Assembly: GCA_036172665.1 (NCBI GenBank)
Contig: CM069876.1
Location: forward strand, 35,619,001-35,683,000
Origin: Prosopocoilus inquinatus
Lineage: Eukaryota; Arthropoda; Insecta; Coleoptera; Lucanidae
Reading direction: 5' to 3'
Length of the DNA: 64,000 nucleotides
Positions 34,701 through 45,367 of the stretch are shown in pieces; within the stretch, counting starts at the first letter, position 1, and every line of letters begins with the position of its first letter. Both the position numbers and the translations under genes were made by a program. Below the pieces are notes generated by a model that saw nothing but the letters and a program-made list of their open reading frames with translations, made no database searches and had not been told where the DNA came from.

Positions 34701-36543
34701 CCGGGTGTCTCAGGATGGGCGGCGACCGGCGGTATGTAGCTAACCGTAATACCTACAGCTTCAGGAGAAAAAAATTATAGTAAAAGTGGCCAAGAGAATT
34801 TCAAAGAAAATATGTTTAAGTATCTGAATTGGCTGCAAGGGGGTGCAATCAATAGGCTTAACAATAAAAATTAATATTACTAGCAAAAGTCTCAGAATAA
34901 GGTGCAGCTTTGCTAGCGTCATTAGAAAGCTGAATTAATTCTGCACACATTTAATTTTAGACTTATTATCGTATCACCGTTAATAAAGGTGGAGAAAACA
35001 GTTGAATTATTTACTTTAAAAAACGTCATAACTTCTGTACCCTTTATCGGAAATTAACGAACTTCAGCTCGTTTGAAAGGGAATTTTATGCTGATTTAAA
35101 GTTTCTTTTCAACGACTCCGGCTACTTTGTTTGTTATAAAGTAGTTGGAGGGCGCTATTTGCAAAAGTAACAGTATTTCCCAGTTTCCCAAAAAAATTTA
35201 ATTTGAAAAGGGTACTTCTTTTACAGTGATTACAAAGAATCGAATCAGGACAACATTTTGGTGAAAACCCGAAATTGATAACTTTTTTCGTTCTGGAGTT
35301 ACTACCAAATAAGTCTATTAACTGAAGATAAAAACGAATCTAAAAGCTCAAACAAATGCTATCGAGTGACACTTTTCATTTTGAGGTAAATGGAAAGACG
35401 TTAATCTATTTAAATGCACTAAGTTGTTTTTGAGAGCCTAACATTTAAATAAAAGAACAATACAGCAAACAAACACATAAATGAGAAAAACACAGTCACT
35501 AAATGAAAATAACGAACAATAAAACGTTAAATGACGGAAAGCACTTTAAACATTTGTGAAACACATCGTAATCAACAATGATTGAAGGTCTGCACCTTAA
35601 ATGTTTTCAAAATATTATTCGTCTTTCATTTAGAAATAGCCGTTTACTATCCGTAAGGATATCAATAATAATTTCTACACAACTCTAACCGGACATTAAA
35701 AAAAGTATTGTATAGCGGCACAGTGAAACTTTGTTGATCATCGTCATGATTATTGTTCATTGTTTTTATTTAGGGTTTGAATTCTTCTTGTTTCTATATT
35801 TGTTGCTATATTCTTGTGTTTAAACATTCTCTATTCCCTAAAACATTTAAAATGCTTCTAAATAATATCTTAACGTTAATAAAAACTTTTATAGGCTTCA
35901 TTTAACCTTAGAATTAAAAGTATTACTCGATAGCATTTATCTGAACTTTCTCCTTCCACTAATATCCTCAATTAGTAGACGTTTTTGATAATAACTCTAG
36001 AATGATACTCATTTCCGGTTTTCACCAGAATGTTCTTTGGGCTTTGCAACTGTTGCAAAAGAAACACATCTTTCCATTCAATTTTTTTTGGAAAACTGTG
36101 AAGTATATTACTTTCGTAAATAGCGCCCTCTAGTCACTCTATAATAAATTAGCCGTAGTAGTTGAATAGAAACTTTAAATCAGCTTAAAACTTCCTCTAA
36201 AATGAGCCGAAGTTCGTTAGTTTCTGATAAAGAGTACCGAAGTTATGATATGTTTTAAAGTAAATAATTCAACTGTTTCCTCCAGTCTTATTAGCGGTGA
36301 TACGATAATAAGTCTAAAATGAAAGATGTGCAGGATTAATTGAGCTTTCTAATGACGCTATCAAAGCTGCAGCTTAGTCTGAAACTTTTGCTATTAAAAT
36401 GCATTTTTATTGGTAGCCCTATTGATTGCGCCCCTTTGCAGTCAACACAGATACTTAAAAATATTTTATTTGAATTTCTCCCAAACTGTAGGTATTGCGG
36501 TTAGCTATATACCGCCGATCGCCGCCCATCTTGAGACACCCGG
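34701..36543. mobile_element. Foldback element with arms of about 650-700 bp, 1843 bp
   Basis: The ends are exact mirror images for the first dozen bases (CCGGGTGTCTCA) and strongly similar beyond that (GATGGGCGGCGAYCGGCGGTAT). TATA lies immediately outside both ends. The arms align through blocks such as TAGCGTCATTAGAAAGCT, GACTTATTATCGTATCACCG, AGTTGAATTATTTACTTTAAAA, GAACTTC.GCTC and ATGCTATCGAGT. They reach about 35400 on the left and 35895 on the right, with weaker similarity further in. The remaining centre is AT-rich and has no open frame. The outer TA suggests a TA-targeting transposase, but the superfamily is not clear. Relatives lie at 3865-4250 and 36627-37092. Confidence 0.85.
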
Positions 36544-36560
36544 TATACGCTGATGCGAAT

Positions 36561-36618
36561 TAAGTTTTTTTTTTTTGATTTTTCTTTTACATTGAAATGG
36601 AACTCCAATAATTATTGA
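36561..36618 (+). repeat. Direct repeat, left copy
   Basis: A stretch of about 55 bp (poly-T run, then TTTTACATTGAAATGGAACT and AATAATTATTG) recurs with few differences at 37355-37407. The two copies bracket the partial foldback arm and the 33 bp minisatellite. Confidence 0.8.
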
Positions 36619-36626
36619 TTATTTGA

Positions 36627-37092
36627 TAATAACTCTAGAACGAAAAATGATACTCATTTCCGGTTTTCACCACAATGTTCACCGTTTTATAAGCTTTGCA
36701 ACTGTAGCAAAAGAAACACATCTTTCCATTCAATTTTTTTTGGAAAACTGTGAAGTATATTACTTTCGTAAATAGCGCCCTCTAGTCACTCTATAACAAA
36801 TTAGCCGTAGTAGTTGAATAGCTTAAAACTTCCTCTGAAATGAGCCGAAGTTCGTTAGTTTCTGATAAAGAGTACCGAAGTTATGATATGTTTTAAAGTA
36901 AATAATTCAACTGTTTCCTCCACTCTTATTAACGGTGATACGATAATAAGTCTAAAATGAAAGTTGTGCAGGTTTAATTGAGCTTCCTAATGACGCTATC
37001 AAAGCTGCAGCTTATTCTGAGACTTTTGCTAGTAAAATTCATTTTTATTGGTAGCCCTATTGATTGCGCCTCCTTGCGGTCAACTCAGATAC
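36627..37092. mobile_element. Second partial arm of the foldback family
   Basis: It is closely similar to the right arm of the neighbouring foldback (36000-36460) in the same orientation, including ACTCATTTCCGGTTTTCACC, AATAGCGCCCTCTAGTCACT and TTGGTAGCCCTATTGATTGC. It breaks off at GATACT, where the minisatellite region begins. It lacks the CCGGG terminus. Confidence 0.8.
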
Positions 37093-37353
37093 TCCGCTTC
37101 TTTAGGTGTCGCTTCTATAGTGGGCTTTTCTTCTGTAGGTTCTGGTGATGGTACTTCTTTTGGAGGTTCAAGTTTTGGCGACGGTTCTTCTCTTGGGGAT
37201 TCTACTCCAGGCAACGGTTCTTCTTTTGGAGGTTCTACTTCAGGCAACGGTTCTTCTTTTGGAGCCTCTACTTCTGGTGATGGTTCCTCTTATGGTGGTT
37301 CAACTTCTTGTGATGGTTCTTCTTTAGGAATCGACTCTATCGTCATTGGTTAT
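37093..37353. repeat. 33 bp minisatellite, six units, open on both strands
   Basis: GGTWCYTCTYWTGG-type phrases start at 37150, 37183, 37216, 37249, 37282 and 37315, an exact 33 bp period. On the plus strand the frame is unbroken and gives an 11-residue Ser/Gly repeat (GSSFGGSTSGD type). On the minus strand the repeat reads PKEEPSPEVEP type, a Pro/Glu-rich pattern common in low-complexity protein regions. That frame starts at a possible ATG near 37344 and is interrupted by one TAA where AAA is expected. Because the period is a multiple of three, either strand may once have been coding. Neither has a recognised gene context. Confidence 0.7.
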
Positions 37354-37354
37354 T

Positions 37355-37407
37355 AAGTTTTTTTTTTGAATTTTCTTTTACATTGAAATGGAACTCTAAT
37401 AATTATT
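37355..37407 (+). repeat. Direct repeat, right copy
   Basis: It matches 36561-36618 (TTTTACATTGAAATGGAACT). It suggests a tandem duplication or an insertion that duplicated this flank. Confidence 0.8.
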
Positions 37408-38449
37408 GTCTTATGTATGATCGTCTCGACAATCGCCTGTACTAAAACAAGTGATGCATTACGAAGTTTTTTGATCGCACGGTATTTCACAGCCAGCTTG
37501 TTTACCCAACGATCAAAACAAGCGTATAAAAACAATCCACAAAAATTCCAGATTCGCACGTGTTTCAATTATGTACGTTGTTAATAAACAAACCGGTGAC
37601 GCAGTTCGCGACAACAATCTATCCATCCAACGTTGTTGATGATGATGATGATGTTTGATGATGATGATGGGATTACGCTTTCACTGCACACGCCAACTAA
37701 TTATTATAAACCGTTGGCCGAAATGTAAACCAGTGATAGTTGATTAACGAAAATCGCGAGCGGGTTTGCTGCTAGATTTAATTTGATTTGCCGGTCCTGA
37801 TATCAAACGACAAAAATAGCACGCGAATGTAATAAGTAGGTTATCGCGTTTGTGTTTACGATCGCGACGAACGACGTAAAAAAAAATCACTCCTCCGAAT
37901 TATCTCGGACTCGTTTCGAATGCGTTCGATTTGGAAGTCGACTTTCGATTTGCGTGACCTGCCTTAATGCCGAAGGGTGAAATGCTATTACTTTAACTGA
38001 GAGGGCTCGTTCTTCTTGCCCCAGATTATCCGAGGGGATTATCCCAGCTTGGCGGGGAGAACACAAAAAAAGACGCTGCCTGAAAAAATTAACTTTATTC
38101 CAGGAGATTTGGTTTTCGCTTTTGATACGTGTGCACTTACGTATGCTCTTAATTGTATTTTAAAATTAATTAGAAAAAATTATATCAAAGTGAAACCGTG
38201 GCGGAAATTATTTCTTCTCGAGTGGGTTTCCACAATTCCCCCACGGCACAAACACAACAAAAAATTCCTCGTCGTCTGCATCTATCTATACAGATACTAC
38301 AAGCAGACGTTTTTATTGATCAAATAAGAGAGACAAAAACAAGTCGGGCCAAAAATGTTTTCCAAGTGAAGAACGCGCTCGAAAACAAATCGGTAGTCCG
38401 TCTGTGACCTTCCACTTCCACAATCTAACTTCAATTAAAACGGTTTTGT
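37408..38449. promoter_or_regulatory. GC-richer island, possible conserved noncoding DNA
   Basis: This stretch has more CpG and longer unique words than the AT-rich background and contains TAATTA, GGATTA and AATCGCGA-like words. A (GAT)n microsatellite lies at 37637-37670. The open frames here do not resemble proteins. A regulatory role is inference from composition only. Confidence 0.25.
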
Positions 38450-38830
38450 TCTTAACAGGATATCATGGGTGATCTGTCTGTGTAATACGTGAGCGAAGGC
38501 CGACGAAGTTGAGGACGGAGAAGGAATTCGAATCTATTCGCCGGCGACCATTTCGCCCCAAATTTTCGAAAGCGGCGCGCAGAAATTTCTAATTTAATGG
38601 GGCCCAGGAGGAAATGAATTATTCAATGAGTCGCCGGTGTGCAAACGAGTTTGCAGAACGAAAATGTCACCCGCGAAATTTGCATATCGTCGGCTCTGAG
38701 AATGTATGTAGGTGAGAACAGATACTTTAAGTTCTTTGATTTTGAATTATCGGCAGAGAGCGCTGTTATCTGTTGTTCCGGTCTGGTTTGCAGGCGCCCG
38801 AATGCGATGTCGGGTTTGTAAAATTACAAG
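38450..38830. promoter_or_regulatory. GC-rich island with an octamer-like ATTTGCATAT
   Basis: It is CpG-containing, GC-rich sequence in an AT-rich context. ATTTGCAT, near 38680, matches the POU-domain octamer. No protein-like frame is visible. It is possibly a conserved regulatory element. Confidence 0.25.
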
Positions 38831-39113
38831 GCTACTGCGATTGTAGTAGTATGCAGATCTCGTTGTGTTGGTTTAATGGCCCACGGTGGGACTAAAGTGA
38901 ACTTTATTATAAAAGTCGACTGAAACGTGTTACGAGTTGCATCAGTTAAAAACGATGGTCTGACATCATTTTTACTCTCAAACTCAATCTTACGTAATGC
39001 CTTAAGTGACATTTTACATACAGAATTGGCAAAAGTCTAGCTGTACATCCTGAATTATGAATGCGACAGGGAATGTACTATGAAAACAAACAAAAAATAT
39101 GACTAGTCACGCC
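38831..39113. other. Noncoding DNA, no gene recognised
   Basis: A 62-codon minus-strand frame at 38824-39012 has no family resemblance. Confidence 0.35.
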
Positions 39114-40258
39114 CATGTGTGTTGTAGACCACGTTCTCGGGCGCCCCGCTTTCAATTGTATAGGAGAAACGAAAATGCATTCACAGAGAAGCGTGCGGAA
39201 ACTAAATACGTACTACTACTACTTAAAAAGTACAACGGTCACACTTGTAACGTTTAGCTTGATGGGGGTACACTTCTCCGCCTGGTGACCATCCCTGTTG
39301 TAGACGAACGCTTTCGATACAAGTCGAAGAAGCGCATTAGTTTAAAAGCCAACTAACTGATCAGTACTGTGTAAGAAAAAACCAGTCTCTTCCAAAAATC
39401 TCGGTGAGGAGTGAAAAATTCCAAAAAAAAAGACAATACAAAAAAAATGGACTGACTTCTTATTAGATAAGAAAAGAAATACTGAAGCTTGACAAATGGT
39501 CTTGAAAAGAAAAAAAAAAGGGTTCGTAATACTGCTAGGGTGCGTAACAGGAGCTTTACTGTTAGCAATAAAATAATAATAATGTGTGTTCGGCATCCAT
39601 TTTGAAACCATTATTCCTTCATAACCTAATTCCCAAGAGTACGATTAACGCTTAAATTTGGAGTCGGTTAAAGGGAACAATATTAAATAATTAAAAAAAA
39701 ACATCTTTTTTCGATTTGAAACTTTGCCCTCAAAACAAAATTATGAAATTATCATTGCTTGGATAATGCTGAATATCATCAGTATCTCAAAAATAATTAT
39801 TTCCCTTTGTTTATACTATTTCCTCGTCTACGTCCTAAAATTATTTTCGAAATGTATTTTGATGATAAAAATTATAAAAAAAATTAATGGCAAAAAAATT
39901 TAATCAATTACACTGTAGTATAACCAAAGTTACTCTTCCTATTCAATTGAAGAAAAAAAAGTATAAAATACAAAAAATTAACAATTTTTTTTTAATTCGG
40001 AAAACAATTAAAATGAAACTCTTCCGATTTAAAGACCAACCCAACCCAATAACTAAACTTTATTCAACTCAAGCAAAAAATTAAAAAAAAAAGATTTCAA
40101 AGGCAATTCCATTCAATCCACTTCATTCGACCAAAGCAATAAATTAAAAACAACAAAAAATCAAAGTAAAGCCAAGTAAAAAAAATTCAAAAATATCTTT
40201 AAAAAACAAAAAAAAATGTTTTAAAATTCATACATGGCTTAACATGAAGTACAACCAA

Positions 40259-40291
40259 TATAAAAGCCAACCCAACTTACTGATCTCAGTC
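40259..40291 (+). promoter_or_regulatory. Candidate core promoter: TATA box plus initiator
   Basis: TATAAAAG at 40259-40266 is followed by TCAGTC at 40286-40291, with the initiator A 29 bp from the first T of the TATA box. The next ATG (40301) opens only 14 codons. It may be the promoter of the surrounding repeat element. Confidence 0.45.
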
Positions 40292-40490
40292 AACTTATCA
40301 ATGTATTCCATCATACTGTTACCGTTGTGGGCTCGGAGCGTCTAGGTACTTTGCCGACCTTTTTTTTTTTGACAAGGGTTGCCGAGGGCGCTCGCGCCTA
40401 GTATCACAGTGTATGTTCGAGAAAAGCTGCGGACTATTTTAGCGCGACCCCGAATATTCTGGACGTTTCCGTACGCGTATAGAAACAAGT

Positions 40491-40545
40491 GTGTTAACTA
40501 TAAAAGTGCATCGGCGCGTGTTAACTATAAAAGTGCTTCGGCGCG
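40491..40545 (+). repeat. 27 bp tandem pair containing TATAAAAGTGC
   Basis: GTGTTAACTATAAAAGTGC occurs at 40491 and 40518, each followed by ATCGGCGC or TTCGGCGC. It sits directly upstream of segment Y. Confidence 0.85.
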
Positions 40546-40915
40546 TTGCCAGGTTACTTCTTTATTTAGCAGCGAAGATCCAGCAAAAGTGCATGTACAG
40601 CCGTGGCGAATAGACAGCAAATTATAATATTATTTCTTAAAATAAGTGTTAGGGAGTAATACTAGTGTATTTCTTGTTATGTAAACGATTCTATTTTATT
40701 TAAAATTTTAAATAATTTGACGAGTATTACTTCCGAACCCCAAGTAGATTGGGGTTAACAACTAATTAAGGTAGCCAAGCTCTTTCGAGCCCGAAAAGCG
40801 CTTCCCCAATCTAGATTTCTTGGGAGAATCGTGATTTCATTCATAGAGAGGCGCCCAGCAAATAAATAGAACCGTCGCAGCTGGGTGATGACAGTACGCT
40901 ACCCCCCTACAGCAC
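40533..40915 (+). repeat. Segment Y, copy 1
   Basis: About 380 bp recur at 43477-43856 with few changes. It runs from GTGCTTCGGC, through CCGAACCCCAAGTAGATTGG and GCCCGAAAAGCGCTTCCCCA, to AATAAATAGAACCGTCGCAG and GATGACAGTA. The AATAAA near its end and the GAGGCGCCCAGC just before it recall an LTR end, but terminal TG..CA and a primer-binding site are not established. Confidence 0.85.
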
Positions 40916-41941
40916 ATACCTAAATTAAGACAAAAAGTTTTGTTCTGTTTTTTAAAGGAATAAAACCTAATGATGAATAGTTTCGAGAAATTAAAAAAAA
41001 TAGCAAAACAAATCCGTGGTCAACAAATTCAACAAATGAATATAAGGAAAGAACATAATTTATTTTTGTGAAAAATATCGGAAAATGTAAAGACTGTTGT
41101 ACCTTAGAACCATTGCATGGTTTCCTAACCACAGAAGTCCTGGGAAGTTTACAGGGTTTGGAACGGGTTGCTTTAATTTCTAAAAGTTCATAAGAAAAGT
41201 TAAAATTTAGTGATTCAGTCGTTAGTTTGGTGACAAATAATTTCATCTGAAAATTATTTCTTAGTCGTCAATTTAGTCACTCATTATTGTTCACTCACGA
41301 TTGAATTTATTCGACTAATAATCAACTTTTTATACGTAGACTAATACTAAATTATGATTGACGATTAACAATTAAATTAGTAAGATTGACTTGGTCATGA
41401 CCAATTTAGTCGTTTAGTTTTAGCACAGGATTAAAAATTTATTCGACTAATGCCCAATACACTGTTGAAAATATAAGGTTCTGATTTCAGATAACTGTAA
41501 CGGTTCGAAAAATTCGAAAATTTTTGGTGAGACATCAAGAGACAAAGACAGATTCAGAGCAAGTCCGGGGCCTATAAAAATAAATTTTAAACAAGGGGGA
41601 TGCACTGGAACCCCGGATTACGCAGGCGCCCTCGATGAGGCTTTAAAAATCCCTTGATTTTTTCATTTGACGAAATTGATGATGTTCAAATTATTTGAAA
41701 CGTGACAGCTTTTTAAAAGTGTTAAAAACATCGACTTTTGAATTGATTTCGGTAATTATTGTCCCATCATTTTTTATAATTACACTTTTGTGTTAAGTAT
41801 GAATACTGATAACATTAAATAATAAAATATTATTAAAACAAACATGTTAAGCCACTTACAGTTACATGTCCACAACTCATAGAGTAACATTACAATGGGT
41901 GCGTTCAGCGGGCACTACTGTTGGGTTTGTTGACTTGTTTA

Positions 41942-42104
41942 GGGGCGTATTCTGTAACTTTTTAACGGGCTGTTAAAATTTAGAGGTCTTTTAAAATTGA
42001 AAGGTCTTTTAAAATTTAAAATACAGTTCCATGATTGGTTGTTACCGTAGCAACAAAGTTTAACACCCCTTTAAATTTAACGGTTTTGATATAGAATAGA
42101 CCCC
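41942..42104. mobile_element. PIF/Harbinger-like MITE, copy A of a tandem pair
   Basis: It begins GGGGCGTATTCTGTAAC and ends with the complement of GGGGTCTATTCTATATC. It is flanked by TTA at 41939-41941 and 42105-42107. The second TTA is shared with the next copy. Confidence 0.75.
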
Positions 42105-42107
42105 TTA

Positions 42108-42235
42108 GGGGCGTATTCTGTAACTTTTTAACGGGCTATTAAAATTTAGAGGTCCCTTAAAATTTAAAATAGAGGTCCAGGATTGGTTTTTACCGCAGCA
42201 ACAAAATTTGACGGTTTTGATAGAAAATAAACCTC
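42108..42235. mobile_element. PIF/Harbinger-like MITE, copy B of a tandem pair
   Basis: It has the same orientation and the same GGGGCGTATTCTGTAAC start as copy A, with an internal deletion. It ends with the complement of GAGGTTTATTTTC and is followed by TTA at 42236-42238. The order is TTA-A-TTA-B-TTA. Confidence 0.75.
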
Positions 42236-42238
42236 TTA

Positions 42239-43002
42239 GCGCGCTGAACGGTTAATGGTTACTTACTTATGTTGACTGTCAACAATTGTCGAATTTACTC
42301 ACCAGAAATAAATTACAGTGAGTGCGGTGCCAGTTCGTCATTTGTTTATTCTGACGACAGATTCTAACCTCTTTCGGATTGCCGGCTTTCTCAAGTTTTT
42401 ATAATTATGGCGAGTAATCATGTAAGAAAATATAACCTCACTGCACATGTCGAATGTTGATTGATAAACAATAGTTTTTATAAAGTTTCCAAAGTTCCAA
42501 CTTGTTTAAACCCCACATAAATGAAACGCGTTTCTGGTTTTAAACAACTGTTGGGTCCGTTGAACGCGCCCATTGTCGGCAAATGAAGAAAAATCAGTAA
42601 TGAAAGAAATAGCAATCTGTAGTCAAACCTTAATCAAGAATAATTTATTTAACCTTAGATTTTTCCTAAAATATTTTCTTTTTGCAGAAACGCTTGGACA
42701 TATTGATTACTACTATAAATTTGCCATTATTTGGACCAGTTCATTTATTTATACAGTGGCGTACTGCCACTGAATAAATAAATTTTTCCATTAACAAAAA
42801 ATGGGTTCAAATTTTCGAGGTAAACCCAACATTTCTCTATTGCAAGGCTTTTAATTTTATTTTATGATTATACGCTAACAAAAATTAACATTATGAAGAT
42901 ATTAAATTTGTTTGAGTAAGTTTTGTTTTCATAGTTTATAAAAACACTTAGTATCTTTACTGATTTTTTATTTTCTATTTCAACAAGTCTATTTTGCTGT
43001 AA
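42239..43002. other. AT-rich interior of the composite block, no gene recognised
   Basis: No coding match was seen. A 66-codon plus-strand frame at 42573-42773 is AT-rich and unassigned. Confidence 0.35.
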
Positions 43003-43476
43003 AATTGAAGGAAAATTCAGTTTTGATAAATCGGAAAATGATAACCGCTAAGTTTCAATTTTAAACATCAGTTCAAATTTCGGGATCGAATAACGCCGAA
43101 TGAGAAAATCAAGCGGATTTTAAAAGGGGTTGTAGGAGTCTCGTATTCCAGGCTATAACAATGTACTTAAAAAGGGGCACGCAGTTCTTATTCCCGGGGC
43201 CCTGTCATTTAGGTCGGCCTTGTTTACTTGTTTGCAAAATGGAAAAATATTGTATTTACTCAACGCCCAGTCAGCCGATTTGTAGCGCTGGCGTTCAAGA
43301 GAATTCCAAAGACAGAAGTTTCTCGTTAAGATGACTTTGGAAAGATATCAGGATATATAAGCTGTCTCTCGGGGAAGAAGGCGACTTCCACTGATGAAAA
43401 GTCCGTGAGTAAGCAACGCTCGGTCAATATTGTAAACCAGGGATGGCATCAGGCGAGGGAAGTGTAGCCCCAGCGT
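43003..43476 (+). repeat. Segment X, copy 1
   Basis: It is about 470 bp and recurs at 43857-44314. Near-identical blocks include ATAAATCGGAAAATGATAAC, CTCGTATTCCAGGC, AACGCCCAGTCAGCCG, GATATCAGGATATATAAGC and GGGATGGCATCAGGCGAGGG. Together with segment Y it makes the order X-Y-X. Confidence 0.9.
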
Positions 43477-43856
43477 GCTTCGGCCCGTTGCCGGGTTACT
43501 TCTTTATTTAGCAGCGAAGAATGGAAGAATGAGCAAAAGTGTATGTACAGCCGTGGCGAATAGACAGCGAATTATATTTTTTCTTAAAATAAGTGTTAGG
43601 GAGTAATACTAGTGTATTTCTTGTTATGTAAACGATTGCATTTTATTTAAAATTTTAAATAATTTCACGAGTATTACTTCCGAACCCCAAGTAGATTGGG
43701 GTTAACAACTAATTAAGGTAGCCAGGCTCTTTCGTGCCCGAAAAGCGCTTCCCCACTCTCGATTTCTTGGGAGAATCGCGATTTCATTCATAGAGAGGCG
43801 CACAGCAAATAAATAGAACCGTCGCAGCTGGGTAATGACAGTATACTACCCTCCTT
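43477..43856 (+). repeat. Segment Y, copy 2
   Basis: Same sequence as 40533-40915 with a short insertion (GAATGGAAGAATGAG) near its start. It lies between the two X copies. Confidence 0.88.
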
Positions 43857-44314
43857 AAAATTGAAGGAAAACTCAGTTTGATAAATCGGAAAATGATAAC
43901 CGGTAAGTTTCAATTTTAAACATTGGGGATCGATTAATGCCGAATGAAAAAATCAAGCGGATTTTTAAAGGTGTTGTAGGGCTCTCGTATTCCAGGCCAA
44001 CAACGTACTTAAAAAATGGGCTCGCAGTTCTTATTCCCGCTGTCATTTAGAAGATCGGCCTTGTTTACTGCAAAATGGAAAAATATTGTAATTATTCAAC
44101 GCCCAGTCAGCCGTTGTTGCGCTGGCGTTCAAGAGAATTCCAAAGACAGAAGTTTCTCGTTAAGATGACTTTGGAAAGATATCAGGATATATAAGCTGTC
44201 TCTCGGGGAAGAAGGCGACTTCCACTGATGAAAAGTCCGTGAGTAAGCAACGCTCGGTCAATATTGTTAACCAGGGATGGCATCAGGCGAGGGAAGTGTA
44301 GCCCCAGCGTGCTA
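43857..44314 (+). repeat. Segment X, copy 2
   Basis: It is a diverged copy of 43003-43476. Its end (GATGGCATCAGGCGAGGGAA to CCCAGCGTGCT) runs into, and forms part of, the right inverted repeat of the composite block. Confidence 0.88.
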
Positions 44315-44466
44315 AACGTTACAAGTGCGACCGTTGTACTTATTAAGTACTTATTTTCCGCACGCTTCTCTGTGAATTAATTTTCGTTTCCCTCATACAA
44401 ACAAGGTTACAATTGAAGGCGGGGTTAGCTCATTCAAAGCGCCCGAGAACATCGCTGTTGTAAACA

Positions 44467-45367
44467 TACCAGTTTTAAGGGGTTTCACTGTTAGAAATAA
44501 ATTAGCTTTATTAACAGGCCATCGTTATTATTCTTAAAATAATAAATTCTTAAAATAAAAATTGGTCGAATCGTAAATTCCTAACAATATTATAACAAGT
44601 TCCGTCGAGTTTAACCTGCCTTTGTATTTTATTTTTTTAATTCATTCAATTCAATTTAATTAACGTGCGAGTTACGTGCACGAAAAAAAATCAACTCCAT
44701 TCATTTGCGAATCACAAAAGAAAAAAAGTCTGACGTGCCGGAGGAACGCTCGCGGTTCTTTTCGCAGTCTGCCCGATTAAAGGCAATTAAATTTAATTAA
44801 TCGCGTATTTTTCGTCCGCACTTAATTGCGCGAGCGTTAACCGCGATTATTTCGGGACAAATACTGTCATCGTGAGGACTTTACACCCGATATTTTTAAA
44901 TGCTCTCGCCAGATATGGGCGCACTTATCAGGCCAACTTGCGCCCAGGCGAAACACCCCCCTTTGATCTGCACGCTTTATCTGCTTTATCTCTTTGTTGT
45001 TAACGGTCAGCAATCTTGCTTGCCGAAATTTATATTATTATTATATATGTACGTGTGTACGTATGTGTGAGTCAGATTTTATTCAGTTGGTATGTAAGTA
45101 ATTGCTGGAGGAACTTCGATTAAGTGTGATTCATTCCTAAAATTAACCAAGTCTGTTTAAGTGAGTTCTCTGTTTTTTTTTGTTTGTTTATTTAGACAAA
45201 TAATAACAAACGTGAAAAGAAAGAGCATTGCCAGATTTGTTGGTTTTTAAATTTGTAGAAAAACGCTATTTTCGAAACGTTTTTTTAATACTTTTGATGA
45301 TGGTTTAAGGAAATCAAAACCAGTATTGAAAAAAAAAAATAAAAGGAAAACGAAGTTTTGGTGTATG
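44467..45367. promoter_or_regulatory. Island rich in homeodomain and GATA words
   Basis: Between about 44690 and 45050 unique GC-richer sequence carries TTTAATTAATCGCG, CTTAATTGCGCG and three closely spaced TTATC/GATA-type words (CTTATCAGG, TTTATCTGC, TTTATCTC). No coding frame is present. This looks like the composition of an insect conserved noncoding element. Function is inferred, not shown. Confidence 0.3.

Larger units (their letters stand above)
39114..44466. mobile_element. Composite repeat block bounded by inverted repeats
   Basis: The left boundary (39114-39298) and right boundary (44270-44466) are inverted copies of each other. Matching blocks include GTTCTCGGGCGC, TTCAATTGTA, GAGAAACGAAAAT/GGGAAACGAAAAT, TTCACAGAGAAGCGTGCGGAAA, GTACAACGGTC.CACTTGTAACGTTTAGC and CATCCCTG. 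Inside lie duplicated segments X and Y, a tandem MITE pair and a TATA/Inr promoter. I found no transposase or polymerase. It may be one degenerate TIR transposon of about 5.35 kb with nested insertions, or a locally rearranged block. Confidence 0.55.

Noticed and set aside
40533..40915. Solo LTR interpretation of segment Y
   Set aside because: It has an AATAAA and a GGCGCC-like word, but no TG..CA boundaries, primer-binding site or target duplication could be fixed. Left as an unclassified repeat.
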